A DNA stretch of 64,000 bases from Kumtagia sp044326205 (lineage in GTDB: Bacteria > Pseudomonadota > Alphaproteobacteria > Rhizobiales > Rhizobiaceae): NCBI RefSeq assembly GCF_044326205.1, contig NZ_JBIRCY010000017.1:60039-124038 (forward strand), read 5' to 3'. How positions within the stretch are numbered: the first letter of the stretch is position 1; each line of letters opens with the position of its first letter. The position numbers and the translations under genes were made by a program. This document shows, piece by piece, positions 7,267-16,112 of this stretch. Below the pieces are notes generated by a model. The model did no database searches. It was given only the letters and a program-made list of their open reading frames with translations, and was not told the DNA's origin.

Positions 7267-7715
7267 ACGTTCGTGCCGAGACCCGCCCCGAACTGACGAT
7301 CCGGCGCAGTTTTGACGCGCCGCGCGATCTGGTGTTCCGCTGCTGGACCGAGCCGGAACGGCTGAACCGCTGGTGCTGTCCGAAAGGGTTTACGCTGCCC
7401 TTCTCCGAGGGCGACATCCGCCCCGGCGGCTTCTTCAAGACCTGTATGCGCGCGCCCGACGGCACCGACCATTGGCTGTCCGGCACGTATCAGGAGATCG
7501 TGCCGCCGGAGCGGCTGGTGTTCTCGCACCGCTGGCTCAACGACAAGGGCGAACACGAGCACGAAACCGTCGTCACCATCACGCTCAGGGAACAGGACGG
7601 CAAGACGCAACTTACCCTTCACCAGGCGTTCTTCCTGTCCGAAGCCTCGCGCGACGGCCATGGCTTGGGCTGGAGCGAAACCCTCGACAACCTTGCGGAG
7701 TATCTTGCGAAATGA
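7263..7715 (+). CDS. SRPBCC/AHSA1 domain protein
   Basis: A 150-residue START-like barrel protein of the activator-of-Hsp90 homologue (AHSA1) type. Seen: LTIRRSFDAPRDLVFRCWTE, the RWCCPKGFT turn, GDIRPGGFFKTCMRAPDG, and VTITLREQDGKTQLTLHQAFF. Such proteins bind hydrophobic ligands; partners to ArsR regulators are common in bacteria but their substrates are unknown. Coupled by ATGA overlaps to both the ArsR gene before and the GST gene after. Confidence 0.88.
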   Translation: MNVRAETRPELTIRRSFDAPRDLVFRCWTEPERLNRWCCPKGFTLPFSEGDIRPGGFFKTCMRAPDGTDHWLSGTYQEIVPPERLVFSHRWLNDKGEHEHETVVTITLREQDGKTQLTLHQAFFLSEASRDGHGLGWSETLDNLAEYLAK

Positions 7716-8299
7716 AGCTCTATCATGCCCCCGGTTCCTGCAGCCAGGCACCGCACATCGCGCTCAACGAGGCCGGCCTGTCCTTCGACCGCGTCAAGGT
7801 CGATGTCCCGACGCGCACCACCGAAACCGGCGGCGATTTCACCGAAATCAATCCGAAGGGCTACGTGCCGGCATTGGTGTTCGACAATGGCGAGGTGCTG
7901 ACCGAAAACGTCGCGATCATCACCTGGATCGCCGAGCAGGCGCCGCACCTGATCCCCTCAGGCCCGCTCGGCCGCATCCGCATGATCGAGGCGCTCGGTT
8001 TCATGACCGAGGAGCTTCACAAGCCCTTCCTCACCTACATGTTCCTGCCGGGAGACGAGATGAAGGCGATCAACCGACGGGTGATCGGCGAGCGTTTCGA
8101 TTATCTTGCCGGCCAATTGAAGGGCGCCTACCTGTTCGGCGACGATTTCAGCGCGGCTGACGCCCTTCTCTTCGTCATGGTGAGCTGGGGGCGCGGTTTC
8201 TTCGATGTGAAGCCGCCGGGGGCGCTCGAAGCCTACCACGCGCGCGTGGCCGAGCGGCCCGCGGTGCAGGCGACGCTGAAGGCCGAAGGATTTGCCTGA
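7712..8299 (+). CDS. Glutathione S-transferase family protein
   Basis: A 195-residue cytosolic GST. The N-terminal thioredoxin-like fold shows KLYHAPGSCSQAPHIALNEAG, the cis-Pro turn NPKGYVPALVF and LTENVAIITWIAEQ; the C-terminal helical domain contains LFGDDFSAADALLFVM with the capping-box Asp. The SCS motif at residues 9-11 suggests a beta-class-like or serine/cysteine active site. ATG 7712 overlaps the AHSA1 stop. The operon suggests joint response to a hydrophobic or electrophilic compound. It ends six bases from a convergent gene. Confidence 0.9.
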   Translation: MKLYHAPGSCSQAPHIALNEAGLSFDRVKVDVPTRTTETGGDFTEINPKGYVPALVFDNGEVLTENVAIITWIAEQAPHLIPSGPLGRIRMIEALGFMTEELHKPFLTYMFLPGDEMKAINRRVIGERFDYLAGQLKGAYLFGDDFSAADALLFVMVSWGRGFFDVKPPGALEAYHARVAERPAVQATLKAEGFA

Positions 8300-8305
8300 G
8301 CGCTG

Positions 8306-9007
8306 CTACCAGACGCCCGGCAGCAGCCGATAGCGGATCTTTGCCGCGAATTCGCTGTAGCCGGGCAATTCCCGGTGCAGCGTCTCGTCTTCCCAGGCTG
8401 TGCGCAGCACCAGCAGCGCCGTCGTCGCCGCGGCCGGGACCAGCGCCACCAGCGAACCCAGCGACAGCGCCATGCCGAAGAACATGGCGATTGCTCCGAC
8501 ATAACCGGGATGCCGGACATACGCATACGGGCCCGTGTCGATGACACGATGCCCGCGCTCGCTCTGGATGCGGACGCCCGGCTCGAAGAAGCGGTTGACC
8601 GCCTGCGCCCAAGTGACCAGCGCGAAGCCGGCGAGCATCAGGGCATAGCCAAGCGCCACCAGCCATGATGGCGCCGGCAGCCAGCGAAGACGTCCGGCGT
8701 CGAGCACCGCGATGGGCAGGATCGCCATGAGAAGCGGCATGAACACCGCGAGCAGCACGCGGTCCCATCGCTTCGTGCCTTCCTGCACCCGGCTGCGGGC
8801 GGCGAAGATCACCGGGTTGACCCGCCACAGAACCAGGGCGGCAACCACCGTCGCCGCGCCGAACACTATGAGGAACAGCCAGCCCGGCGCCCAGCGCAGC
8901 GTGCCGGCCGGCCAGAACAGGAGCACAGCCATCACCAGCGGAATGCTCACCGAATAGGCCACCCATTGCAGCGGCGTCAGCGGTTTCGGATCGTGGAATT
9001 CGCTCAT
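8306..9007 (-). CDS. Isoprenylcysteine carboxyl methyltransferase family membrane protein
   Basis: A 233-residue polytopic membrane protein. Five or so hydrophobic segments are visible (starting at about residues 15, 40, 84, 108 and 168). Near the C-terminus DTGPYAYVRHPGYVGAIAMFFG is the hallmark of the ICMT/PEMT-like methyltransferases, followed by WEDETLHRELPGYSEFAAKIRYRLLPGVW, also family typical. Bacterial members likely methylate lipids or small molecules with S-adenosylmethionine; the substrate here is unknown. Convergent with the GST gene. Confidence 0.82.
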   Translation of the reverse strand: MSEFHDPKPLTPLQWVAYSVSIPLVMAVLLFWPAGTLRWAPGWLFLIVFGAATVVAALVLWRVNPVIFAARSRVQEGTKRWDRVLLAVFMPLLMAILPIAVLDAGRLRWLPAPSWLVALGYALMLAGFALVTWAQAVNRFFEPGVRIQSERGHRVIDTGPYAYVRHPGYVGAIAMFFGMALSLGSLVALVPAAATTALLVLRTAWEDETLHRELPGYSEFAAKIRYRLLPGVW

Positions 9008-9176
9008 CCGCCCGGTCCTCGATAGCCATGCCTGCTAAAGTTAGGGCGCCTGCACACAAACAGGCATGGAATCCGGACACGAAAGCGTCATCTTCCTCCT
9101 GAAAGGCGTTCGGTATATTACCGTTGCAAGGATGCACGGGAAAGAAATGCTGGGCGCGATCGGTCGGAGTTCGAAC

Positions 9177-9935
9177 ATGTCGAAGAGTTTTGCGGGACGC
9201 GTCTTCCGGCGAACCGCACAGGACGGCGCTCCCGGCCGCTTTGCAACAGCGGCGTTGGCAAGCACCTTGCTTGCCGCCTGTCTCGCCGCGCTGGCGCCGG
9301 TGCCCGCCCATGCTGCAAGCTGCAAGTCGGACCCGGCGCCCTCGATAGACTGGCAGGACTGCAACAAGGCCAGTCTCGTGTTGCAGGAAAGCCAGCTCGA
9401 AAACGCCAATCTGTTCAGCACGGATTTCAGCTACACCGACCTGCGCAATTCGACCCTCTCCGGCGCGAATTTCGAGAAGGCCACGCTGATCCGCTCCTCG
9501 CTTGCCGGCTCCAAGGCGGAGAAGGCGAATTTCACCCGTGTCGAAGGCTACCGCACGGTGTTCTCGCAGATTTCGGCGCCGGGCGCTTCCTTCAACAGCG
9601 CCGAGTTGCAGCGCGCCGATTTCACCGCCGCCAATCTTACCGGTGCGGACTTCGAGAAGGCCGAACTCGGCCGCGCCAATTTCACCGATGCGACGATAAC
9701 GGGCGCCGGTTTCCCGATGGCCAATCTGGCGCGCGCGCAGTTGTATCTGGCGAAGTTCGAAGGGCCGCTCGCCTTCGACGGCGCTTTCCTCTTCCTTACC
9801 CATATCGAGGGTATGGATTTGAGCCAGGCGACCGGCCTGCAGCAGTGGCAGATCGACCAGGCCTGCGGCGACCAGAACACCAAATTGCCGGCTGATCTGA
9901 AGGCGCCGGCCGACTGGCCCTGCGCCAGCAACTGA
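9177..9935 (+). CDS. Secreted pentapeptide-repeat protein
   Basis: The mature part contains repeated A(N/D)(L/F)xx units (ENANLFSTDF, SGANFEKATL, ADFTAANLTGADFEKAELGRA in two blocks), which form a right-handed quadrilateral beta-helix. An N-terminal hydrophobic segment ending in AHAASC gives a signal peptide, possibly with cleavage after AHA; a lipobox is not convincing. Start taken at ATG 9177 (GGAG eight bases upstream), giving 252 residues; the frame stays open to 9066 with other ATGs. Function unknown; periplasmic location is inferred. It precedes prfC by 73 bases in the same direction. Confidence 0.8.
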   Translation: MSKSFAGRVFRRTAQDGAPGRFATAALASTLLAACLAALAPVPAHAASCKSDPAPSIDWQDCNKASLVLQESQLENANLFSTDFSYTDLRNSTLSGANFEKATLIRSSLAGSKAEKANFTRVEGYRTVFSQISAPGASFNSAELQRADFTAANLTGADFEKAELGRANFTDATITGAGFPMANLARAQLYLAKFEGPLAFDGAFLFLTHIEGMDLSQATGLQQWQIDQACGDQNTKLPADLKAPADWPCASN

Positions 9936-10008
9936 TCCGCCCTGTCTTTCCGTTCGACACGCGGTTTTCGCGCGGTTATAAGCCGCCGCATCCAACGGAC
10001 CCCTCGAC

Positions 10009-11598
10009 ATGACCGAGACTATTGAACAGGCGGTGGCGCGCCGCCGCACTTTTGCGATCATCGCCCACCCCGATGCCGGCAAGACGACGCTGACCGAGAA
10101 GCTGCTGCTGTTCGGCGGCGCCATCCAGCTCGCCGGCGAGGTGAAGGCCAAGAAGGACCGCATGAACACGCGCTCCGACTGGATGAAGATCGAGCGCGAG
10201 CGCGGCATTTCGGTCGTCACCTCGGTGATGACCTTTGAATATGGCGACAACGTCTTCAACCTCCTGGACACGCCGGGTCACGAGGATTTCGCCGACGACA
10301 CCTATCGCACGCTCTCGGCGGTCGACTCTGCGGTGATGGTGATCGACGCCGCGAAAGGCATCGAGCCGCGGACGCTGAAACTGTTCGAGGTCTGCCGGCT
10401 GCGGGACATCCCGATCGTCACCTTCGTCAACAAGATGGACCGCGAAGCACGCGACACATTCGAGATCCTCGACGAGATCGAGCAGAAGCTGGCGCTCGAC
10501 ACCGCGCCGATCACCTGGCCGATCGGCCAGGGCAAGACCTTTGCCGGCACCTACCATCTCGCCGAAAACGCCGTGCGCCGCAGCGATGCTGAGACCGAGC
10601 GCACCAAGGTCAACGGCCCGGATTCCAACCGGGTTGCCGGGCTCTTGCCCGACAACGACCGCGAAACCTTCATCGAGGAACTGGACCTCGCCCGCGAAGC
10701 CTGCCGTCCGTTCGATCTCGCCGCATTCCGTGAGGGGCATCTCACGCCGGTCTATTTCGGCTCGGCGCTGCGCAATTTCGGCGTGCGCGACCTGATCGAG
10801 GGGCTCGGCGCCTTCGCGCCGCCGCCGCGCGACCAGGAGGCCGACATCCGCACCATCCATGCGACCGAGCCGGAGATGAGCGCTTTCGTCTTCAAGATCC
10901 AGGCCAACATGGACCCGAATCACCGCGACCGCATCGCCTTCGTGCGGGTCTGTTCCGGCACGCTGGAGCGCGGCATGAAGGCAAAACTGGTGCGCACCGG
11001 CAAGCCGATGAGCCTTTCGGCGCCGCAGTTCTTCTTCGCGCGCAGCCGCATCACCGCCGACGAAGCCTATGCCGGCGACGTGGTCGGCATTCCCAACCAT
11101 GGCACGCTGCGCATCGGCGATACGCTGACCGAGGGCGAGAACATCATTTTCCGAGGTGTTCCCAACTTCGCGCCGGAAATCCTGCGCCGCGTACGGCTCG
11201 GCGACGCCATGAAGGCGAAAAAACTGAAGGAAGCGCTGCAGCAGATGGCCGAGGAAGGCGTCGTCCAGCTTTTCCAGCCCGAGGACGGGTCGCCGGCCAT
11301 CGTCGGCGTGGTCGGTGCGCTGCAGCTCGATGTGCTCAAGGAGCGGCTCGCCTTCGAATATTCGCTGCCGGTCGATTTCGAGATGTCGCGTTTCTCCGTC
11401 TGCCGCTGGATTTCGGCGGCGGATCGGACCGAAGTGCAGCGCTTCATCGACGCCCATCGCGGCGACATCGCCCGCGACCTCGACGGCGACCCGGTGTTTT
11501 TGGCCCAGCACGGCTTCTCGCTGAACTACGAGGCCGAGCGCTGGAAGGCGATCACGTTCGACGCGATCAAGGATTATCAGGTGCGGGAAGCGGCATAA
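10009..11598 (+). CDS. prfC: Peptide chain release factor 3
   Basis: GTPase that recycles RF1/RF2 from the ribosome after peptide release. 529 residues, normal for RF3. Seen: P-loop AHPDAGKTTLTEKLLLFGGA near residue 18, the SDWMKIERERGISVVTSVM switch I block that separates RF3 from EF-G, DTPGHEDFADDTYRTL (G3) and NKMDREARD (G4). The C-terminal domains run through GDTLTEGE and VGALQLDVLKERLAFEYSLPV. No frameshift. Confidence 0.97.
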   Translation: MTETIEQAVARRRTFAIIAHPDAGKTTLTEKLLLFGGAIQLAGEVKAKKDRMNTRSDWMKIERERGISVVTSVMTFEYGDNVFNLLDTPGHEDFADDTYRTLSAVDSAVMVIDAAKGIEPRTLKLFEVCRLRDIPIVTFVNKMDREARDTFEILDEIEQKLALDTAPITWPIGQGKTFAGTYHLAENAVRRSDAETERTKVNGPDSNRVAGLLPDNDRETFIEELDLAREACRPFDLAAFREGHLTPVYFGSALRNFGVRDLIEGLGAFAPPPRDQEADIRTIHATEPEMSAFVFKIQANMDPNHRDRIAFVRVCSGTLERGMKAKLVRTGKPMSLSAPQFFFARSRITADEAYAGDVVGIPNHGTLRIGDTLTEGENIIFRGVPNFAPEILRRVRLGDAMKAKKLKEALQQMAEEGVVQLFQPEDGSPAIVGVVGALQLDVLKERLAFEYSLPVDFEMSRFSVCRWISAADRTEVQRFIDAHRGDIARDLDGDPVFLAQHGFSLNYEAERWKAITFDAIKDYQVREAA

Positions 11599-11642
11599 AA
11601 CCGCTTCGGAGGCCCCCGCCTGGCAGGACTGCGCAAGCCGTT

Positions 11643-12650
11643 CTATTCGACGGTAAAATCCTGCTTCTGCTGGAGCACGGGCTGCATGTTTTCCAAAACC
11701 TCGATCGTCAGTTCGTAGTTGCCGGGTCTTGGCTTGCCGCGCTTGCCGGCAAAGGTGGAGTACGACGCCTTGCTGCGGTCGAGCGGCGGCGACATGTTCT
11801 CGGCAAAAATGTCGCCGTCCGGGCCGACCACGGAAATATAGATGCGGTCGCCTTTACGCAGGTTGATGAACCAACCCCAGCCGACGAGATTTGCCGATGC
11901 CGCGTTGGCGGCCGGCGGCGCGCCCGAGACCACCAGCGCGTCGTAATCGACGGGCTGGCCGGCCAGTCCGAGGCCAAGCAGGGTCGGGCCGCCCTTGCTT
12001 GATTCCTTGGCGATATCCGGTTCGAACAGCGTGGCGGCCTGCGTGCCATCCTTCAGGCAGCCATCCGCGAGCGACCGCCCGGTCATCGGATCGACGGGTT
12101 TTCCTTGCCTGCGGACGGTCAGGTGGACATGCGGAAATGTCGCGAAGCCGGATGCGCCGATCTCGCCGAGCTTGTCGCCGCGCCTGACCCGGTCTCCTTT
12201 CTTCACGGTCACGCTGCTCTGCCGCATATGGCAATACTGGGTCTGCATGCCGTTGCCATGGTCGAGCAGCACGCCGTTGCCGCATTCCATGTCGGCCACT
12301 GCTGCCTGATCCGCCTCAGTCGCGACAAGCCGGTCCGGTACGCCGTCGCGAAGGCCCTCCACGGTGCCATCAGCCGCAGCGATGACCGCCACGCCGCGTT
12401 CGGCATCGGCCATCGAGCGGACGCGCAGGTCGAGGCCGTCGTGGCCGTCATAGCTGGCGGTTCCGCAGAATGGGTCGGACACGCCGGAACCGGCGTCCAT
12501 GTCGACGAAATTCTGCACGAAACAATCCTTGCCGGGCGTGCACTCTGCCGGCAGCCCCAATTGCTGTGCGAAAGAAACAGTTGGAAAGACAAGCGCGGCG
12601 AGCATCGCGAGCGCAAGATTTCGGACCCAGGCGGGCGGCGTGAGAACCAT
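11643..12650 (-). CDS. M23-family metallopeptidase (LysM-less peptidoglycan endopeptidase-like)
   Basis: A 335-residue exported protein with a signal peptide (AWVRNLALAMLAALVFPTVSFA). The peptidase core has all zinc and catalytic elements: GHDGLDLRV (HxxxD), HGNGMQTQYCHM and FPHVHLTVR (HxH). M23 enzymes cut peptide cross-links of peptidoglycan. After the core a 120-residue C-terminal region (VGWGWFINLRKGDRIYISVVGPDG) looks like a beta-sandwich. Four extra cysteines in the N-terminal part of the mature chain suggest disulfides. Start ATG 12650 chosen because AGGAAAGG lies six bases upstream; a GTG start at 12671 is possible. Convergent with prfC. Confidence 0.85.
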   Translation of the reverse strand: MVLTPPAWVRNLALAMLAALVFPTVSFAQQLGLPAECTPGKDCFVQNFVDMDAGSGVSDPFCGTASYDGHDGLDLRVRSMADAERGVAVIAAADGTVEGLRDGVPDRLVATEADQAAVADMECGNGVLLDHGNGMQTQYCHMRQSSVTVKKGDRVRRGDKLGEIGASGFATFPHVHLTVRRQGKPVDPMTGRSLADGCLKDGTQAATLFEPDIAKESSKGGPTLLGLGLAGQPVDYDALVVSGAPPAANAASANLVGWGWFINLRKGDRIYISVVGPDGDIFAENMSPPLDRSKASYSTFAGKRGKPRPGNYELTIEVLENMQPVLQQKQDFTVE

Positions 12651-12940
12651 CATCGACCTTTCCTGCATCACGGCTGTCCGGCACTCTCATGAAACCGGCG
12701 CCTCCGCCCTGGCCCGCAGGCAATGAAACGCCGCCGTCCGCCCCGGTCAAGGCATGGATCGGCAAAAAGGCGCCGGCCCGGCCTTGGTGGCGGAGCAACC
12801 ATCGGCGCATTTCATTTATCGGCGCCTGTGCTATGCCGCAGTCGCGGCACGGCCGGCGGGCAAGATGAACCTTTGTCCGCATGGGCGCGCCGTCATCCGA
12901 ACCGCGAACGGTCCGGCAGTTGCATTGCACGGAGATCGAC

Positions 12941-14098
12941 ATGCCTCCTTTCACCTTCAACACCGTCGGCAGCATTGTCTTCGGCGACGGCGCGGTTTCC
13001 CGGATCGGTGAGCTGGCCGCGGCGCGCGGCTGGTCGCGCGTGCTGCTGGTGACCGATCCCGGGCTTGTCCGACTGAGGCTGATCGAGCCATCGATTCAAG
13101 CACTTGAAGCCGCCGGTATTGCCGTGACAGTCTATTCGGATGTCCAGGCAGACCCGCCGGAAAGCGTCGTGCTAGCGGCAGCTAAGGCGGCAGCCGATTT
13201 CGCCGCCGACGCGGTGATCGGGCTGGGCGGCGGCTCGTCGCTGGATGTCGCGAAACTCGCGGCGCTGCTGGCGAAGGGACAGGAAAAGCTCAAGGAGATC
13301 TATGGCGTCGGCAACGCCAAGGGCCCGCGCCTGCCGCTGATGCTGGTGCCAACCACCGCCGGCACCGGCTCGGAAGTGACGCCGATCTCGATCGTCACCA
13401 CCGGCGCCAGCGAGAAGATGGGCGTGGTTTCGCCGATACTGCTGCCGGACATTGCGCTGCTCGATCCCGAGCTGACGCTTGGCCTGCCGCCGGCAGTGAC
13501 CGCGGCCACCGGCATCGACGCCATGGTGCATGCGATCGAGGCCCATGCCTCGGCCAGTGCCAACAACAATCCGGTGTCGCGGGCTCTGGCGAAGGAAGCA
13601 CTCAGACTGATGGGAGCGGCGCTCGAACAGGCAGTCAGCGACGGCTCGGACCGGGCGGCGCGCGCCGACATGCTGCTCGGTTCGATGCTGGCGGGGCAGG
13701 CTTTTGCCAATTCGCCAGTGGCGGCGGTGCATGCGCTGGCCTATCCGGTCGGTGGGCATTTCCACATACCGCACGGCCTGTCCAACGCATTGGTTTTGCC
13801 GCATGTTCTGCGCTTCAACGCCGAGACGGCCGGCGAGCTCTATGCGGAGATCGCGCCGATCGTTTTCCCGGAGATCGCCGGTTTGCCGGCAAAGCAACGC
13901 GGCACGGCCTTTGCCGACGATCTGGCGGAACTGTCGAAGCGCTGCGGTCTGCAGCCAAGATTACGGGATGTCGGCATTCCCGAGGATGCGATCGAACTGC
14001 TCGCCACCGATGCGATGAAGCAGACGCGGCTCTTGGTGAACAATCCCCGGCCGCTTGCACTTGAAGACGCCCGCGCCATCTACCGGGCGGCGTGGTAG
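12941..14098 (+). CDS. Iron-containing alcohol dehydrogenase
   Basis: A 385-residue group III (Fe-dependent) dehydrogenase. Seen: N-terminal PPFTFNTVGSIVFGDGAV, the NAD(P)-binding GLGGGSSLDVAK near residue 90, VPTTAGTGSEVTPISIV, and metal-ligand region GIDAMVHAIEAHAS through VHALAYPVGGHFHIPHGLSNA. Start ATG 12941 has GGAG seven bases upstream; the open frame begins further up without family similarity. Substrate cannot be named; propanediol, methanol, hydroxybutyrate and maleylacetate reductase relatives all share these motifs. Confidence 0.9.
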   Translation: MPPFTFNTVGSIVFGDGAVSRIGELAAARGWSRVLLVTDPGLVRLRLIEPSIQALEAAGIAVTVYSDVQADPPESVVLAAAKAAADFAADAVIGLGGGSSLDVAKLAALLAKGQEKLKEIYGVGNAKGPRLPLMLVPTTAGTGSEVTPISIVTTGASEKMGVVSPILLPDIALLDPELTLGLPPAVTAATGIDAMVHAIEAHASASANNNPVSRALAKEALRLMGAALEQAVSDGSDRAARADMLLGSMLAGQAFANSPVAAVHALAYPVGGHFHIPHGLSNALVLPHVLRFNAETAGELYAEIAPIVFPEIAGLPAKQRGTAFADDLAELSKRCGLQPRLRDVGIPEDAIELLATDAMKQTRLLVNNPRPLALEDARAIYRAAW

Positions 14099-14234
14099 TG
14101 GTCGTCGGCAAGAGGCAGTGCCAAGTGCGCAGGCTCTCAGATTGCCTGGCGATCCACTGCGTCGATTGGGAGTCGCCTTTCTGGCAAGCATTTGAAAATC
14201 AATAGAAAAGCGGCCTTTCCGCTCAGGAACAACC

Positions 14235-14939
14235 ATGACCGACAAGCCAGATCCCGCCCGCTTCGCCCATATCAGGGACTGGGTGTTCGACCTCGACAAC
14301 ACGCTCTATCCGCACCATTCCAACCTGTTCTCGCAGATCGACGTGAAGATGACGGCCTACGTCTCCGAGCTTCTGCAGATGAACAAGGAAGACGCGCGGA
14401 AATTGCAGAAAGAGCTTTATCTTCAATATGGTACGACATTGTCCGGCCTGATGGCGCGGCACAATATCGATTCCGACGATTTCCTCCAGAAGGTCCATGA
14501 CATAGACTATTCCTGGCTGGCGCCCGACCCGGCGCTTGGCGAGGCGATCAAGGCGCTGCCCGGCCGCAAATTCATCTTCACCAACGGCAATCGCGGCCAT
14601 GCCGAGCGGACAGCGCAACAGCTTGGAATCCTTGATCATTTCGACGACATTTTCGACATCGTCGCGGCCGACCTGACACCCAAACCGGCGCAGCGGACCT
14701 ATGACCGTTTCGTCGAACTGCATGAGATCGTGGGGTCGGATGCTGTGATGTTCGAAGATCTTGCGCGCAATCTGGTGGTGCCGAAGGCGCTGGGCATGAC
14801 CACCGTGCTGATCGTCCCGCGCAATTTCGAGCCGACCTTTTCCGAGATATGGGAGAAGGATCCGGCCTTCGACGACGCGGTCGACTACGTCACCGACGAC
14901 CTGGCGGGTTTTTTGGCGGCGCTTTTGCCAAACGGTTGA
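14235..14939 (+). CDS. HAD-superfamily pyrimidine 5'-nucleotidase
   Basis: A 234-residue haloacid dehalogenase-fold phosphatase. Motif I is WVFDLDNTLYP (nucleophile and acid/base Asp), motif II is IFTNGNRGHA, motif III lies in LTPKPAQRTYDRF and motif IV is MFEDLARNL. The order and the FDLDNTLYPHHSNLF opening match the Sdt1/PynA-like pyrimidine 5'-nucleotidases common in alphaproteobacteria, which dephosphorylate UMP/CMP and some cofactors. Convergent with the LOG-family gene, 41 bases apart. Confidence 0.88.
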   Translation: MTDKPDPARFAHIRDWVFDLDNTLYPHHSNLFSQIDVKMTAYVSELLQMNKEDARKLQKELYLQYGTTLSGLMARHNIDSDDFLQKVHDIDYSWLAPDPALGEAIKALPGRKFIFTNGNRGHAERTAQQLGILDHFDDIFDIVAADLTPKPAQRTYDRFVELHEIVGSDAVMFEDLARNLVVPKALGMTTVLIVPRNFEPTFSEIWEKDPAFDDAVDYVTDDLAGFLAALLPNG

Positions 14940-14980
14940 TTCCAAACGCCACCGCTGAACTAACGGCCTTTTTTGAACCG

Positions 14981-15823
14981 TCACCGCAACTCATAGAAGC
15001 GGGCGACGATGCTCCAGGCGTCTTCGGCGGTGTCGACGAAGTCGATGATGTCCTGGTCGCCCGGCGAGATGGTGCCCTGCTCGGCGAGGTAGTCGAGGTC
15101 GATGGCGCGCTTCCAGAATTCGGTGCCGAACAGGATGATCGGCACCCGCTCCATGCGGCCGGTCTGGATCAGGGTCAGTGTCTCGAAGAACTCGTCCAGC
15201 GTGCCGAAGCCACCGGGAAACACGGCAACCGCCTTGGCGCGCATGACGAAATGCATTTTGCGGATCGCGAAATAGTGGAAGTTGAAGCAGAGTTCCGGGG
15301 TCACGTAGGGGTTGGGCGCCTGTTCGTGCGGCAAAACGATGTTGAGCCCGATCGACGGCGCGCCGACATCGTCGGCGCCGCGGTTTCCAGCTTCCATGAC
15401 GCCCGGCCCGCCGCCGGTGACCACCACGAATTCGCGATAATAGGAAAGTGCGGACTGCTGCGAGCAGAGCCGCGCGAATTTCCGCGCCTCGTCGTAGTAG
15501 ACGCTGTTCTTGAGAAGATTCCGCTTCTGCGTCTCGTTCTTGGCGGCCCAGGCCTCGCCGCCGGGCTCGGGCAGGCGGGCGCCGCCGAACAGGATGACGG
15601 TGGAGCGGATGCCGCGCTCGGCCAGCGTCATTTCGGGTTTCAAGAGTTCGAGCTGCAGCCGCACGGCGCGCAGCTCGCGCCTTGTCATGAAATCCTCGTC
15701 CGCCCAGGCGAGCTTGTAGGTCGCGGCGCGGGTCTGCGCGGTGTCGGGCACATCCTTCGCCCGCTCAAGATCCTGATCGGCGTGTGAGAGCGGCGTCCAG
15801 CCGGTGTTTTCGTTGGCATTCAT
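14981..15823 (-). CDS. LOG-family protein (cytokinin riboside monophosphate phosphoribohydrolase-like)
   Basis: A 280-residue Rossmann-fold protein of the LOG/TIGR00730 family. Signatures: VTGGGPGVMEAGNRGADD and PGGFGTLDEFFETLTLIQTGRM (the PGGxGTxxE motif). Enzymes of this family release the base from nucleoside monophosphates; in plants this activates cytokinins. At 280 residues it belongs to the longer type II LOG group, with an N-terminal extension. Earlier names (lysine decarboxylase family) are misannotations. Start set at ATG 15823. Divergent from dapD with 289 bases between them. Confidence 0.88.
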   Translation of the reverse strand: MNANENTGWTPLSHADQDLERAKDVPDTAQTRAATYKLAWADEDFMTRRELRAVRLQLELLKPEMTLAERGIRSTVILFGGARLPEPGGEAWAAKNETQKRNLLKNSVYYDEARKFARLCSQQSALSYYREFVVVTGGGPGVMEAGNRGADDVGAPSIGLNIVLPHEQAPNPYVTPELCFNFHYFAIRKMHFVMRAKAVAVFPGGFGTLDEFFETLTLIQTGRMERVPIILFGTEFWKRAIDLDYLAEQGTISPGDQDIIDFVDTAEDAWSIVARFYELR

Positions 15824-16112
15824 GTGCACATAGTTCCGTTTCGTCCTGTCCGCCTGCGACGTAGAGCGCCGCCCGGCGCGATTGACCCGATCCCAGGCCT
15901 GAAATAGGGTCCGCCCGCCCGAAAGCCCGATCCAAAGTCGCCATTCCGGGCCGCAAATGGCTATTTTCGAGCCTTCCGTACATGCCTGCTCAGGCATCGC
16001 TCCGGTCTGGTTTCGAAATCGCCCTTTCTCCGCGGCCCGCCGACTCTTGATTCAGGCTCTTGCGGAGAGCATGGAAGCCCAGCCTTTAACAGCGCGTATA
16101 GCGGAGCACCAG

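Noticed and set aside
8175..10271. 698-codon open frame on the minus strand
   Set aside because: It runs antisense through the pentapeptide-repeat gene and in another frame through the methyltransferase gene; composition is Arg/Ala-rich with no domain, as expected of a shadow in GC-rich DNA.
9976..11511. 511-codon minus-strand frame
   Set aside because: Exact antisense of prfC, which is a certain gene.
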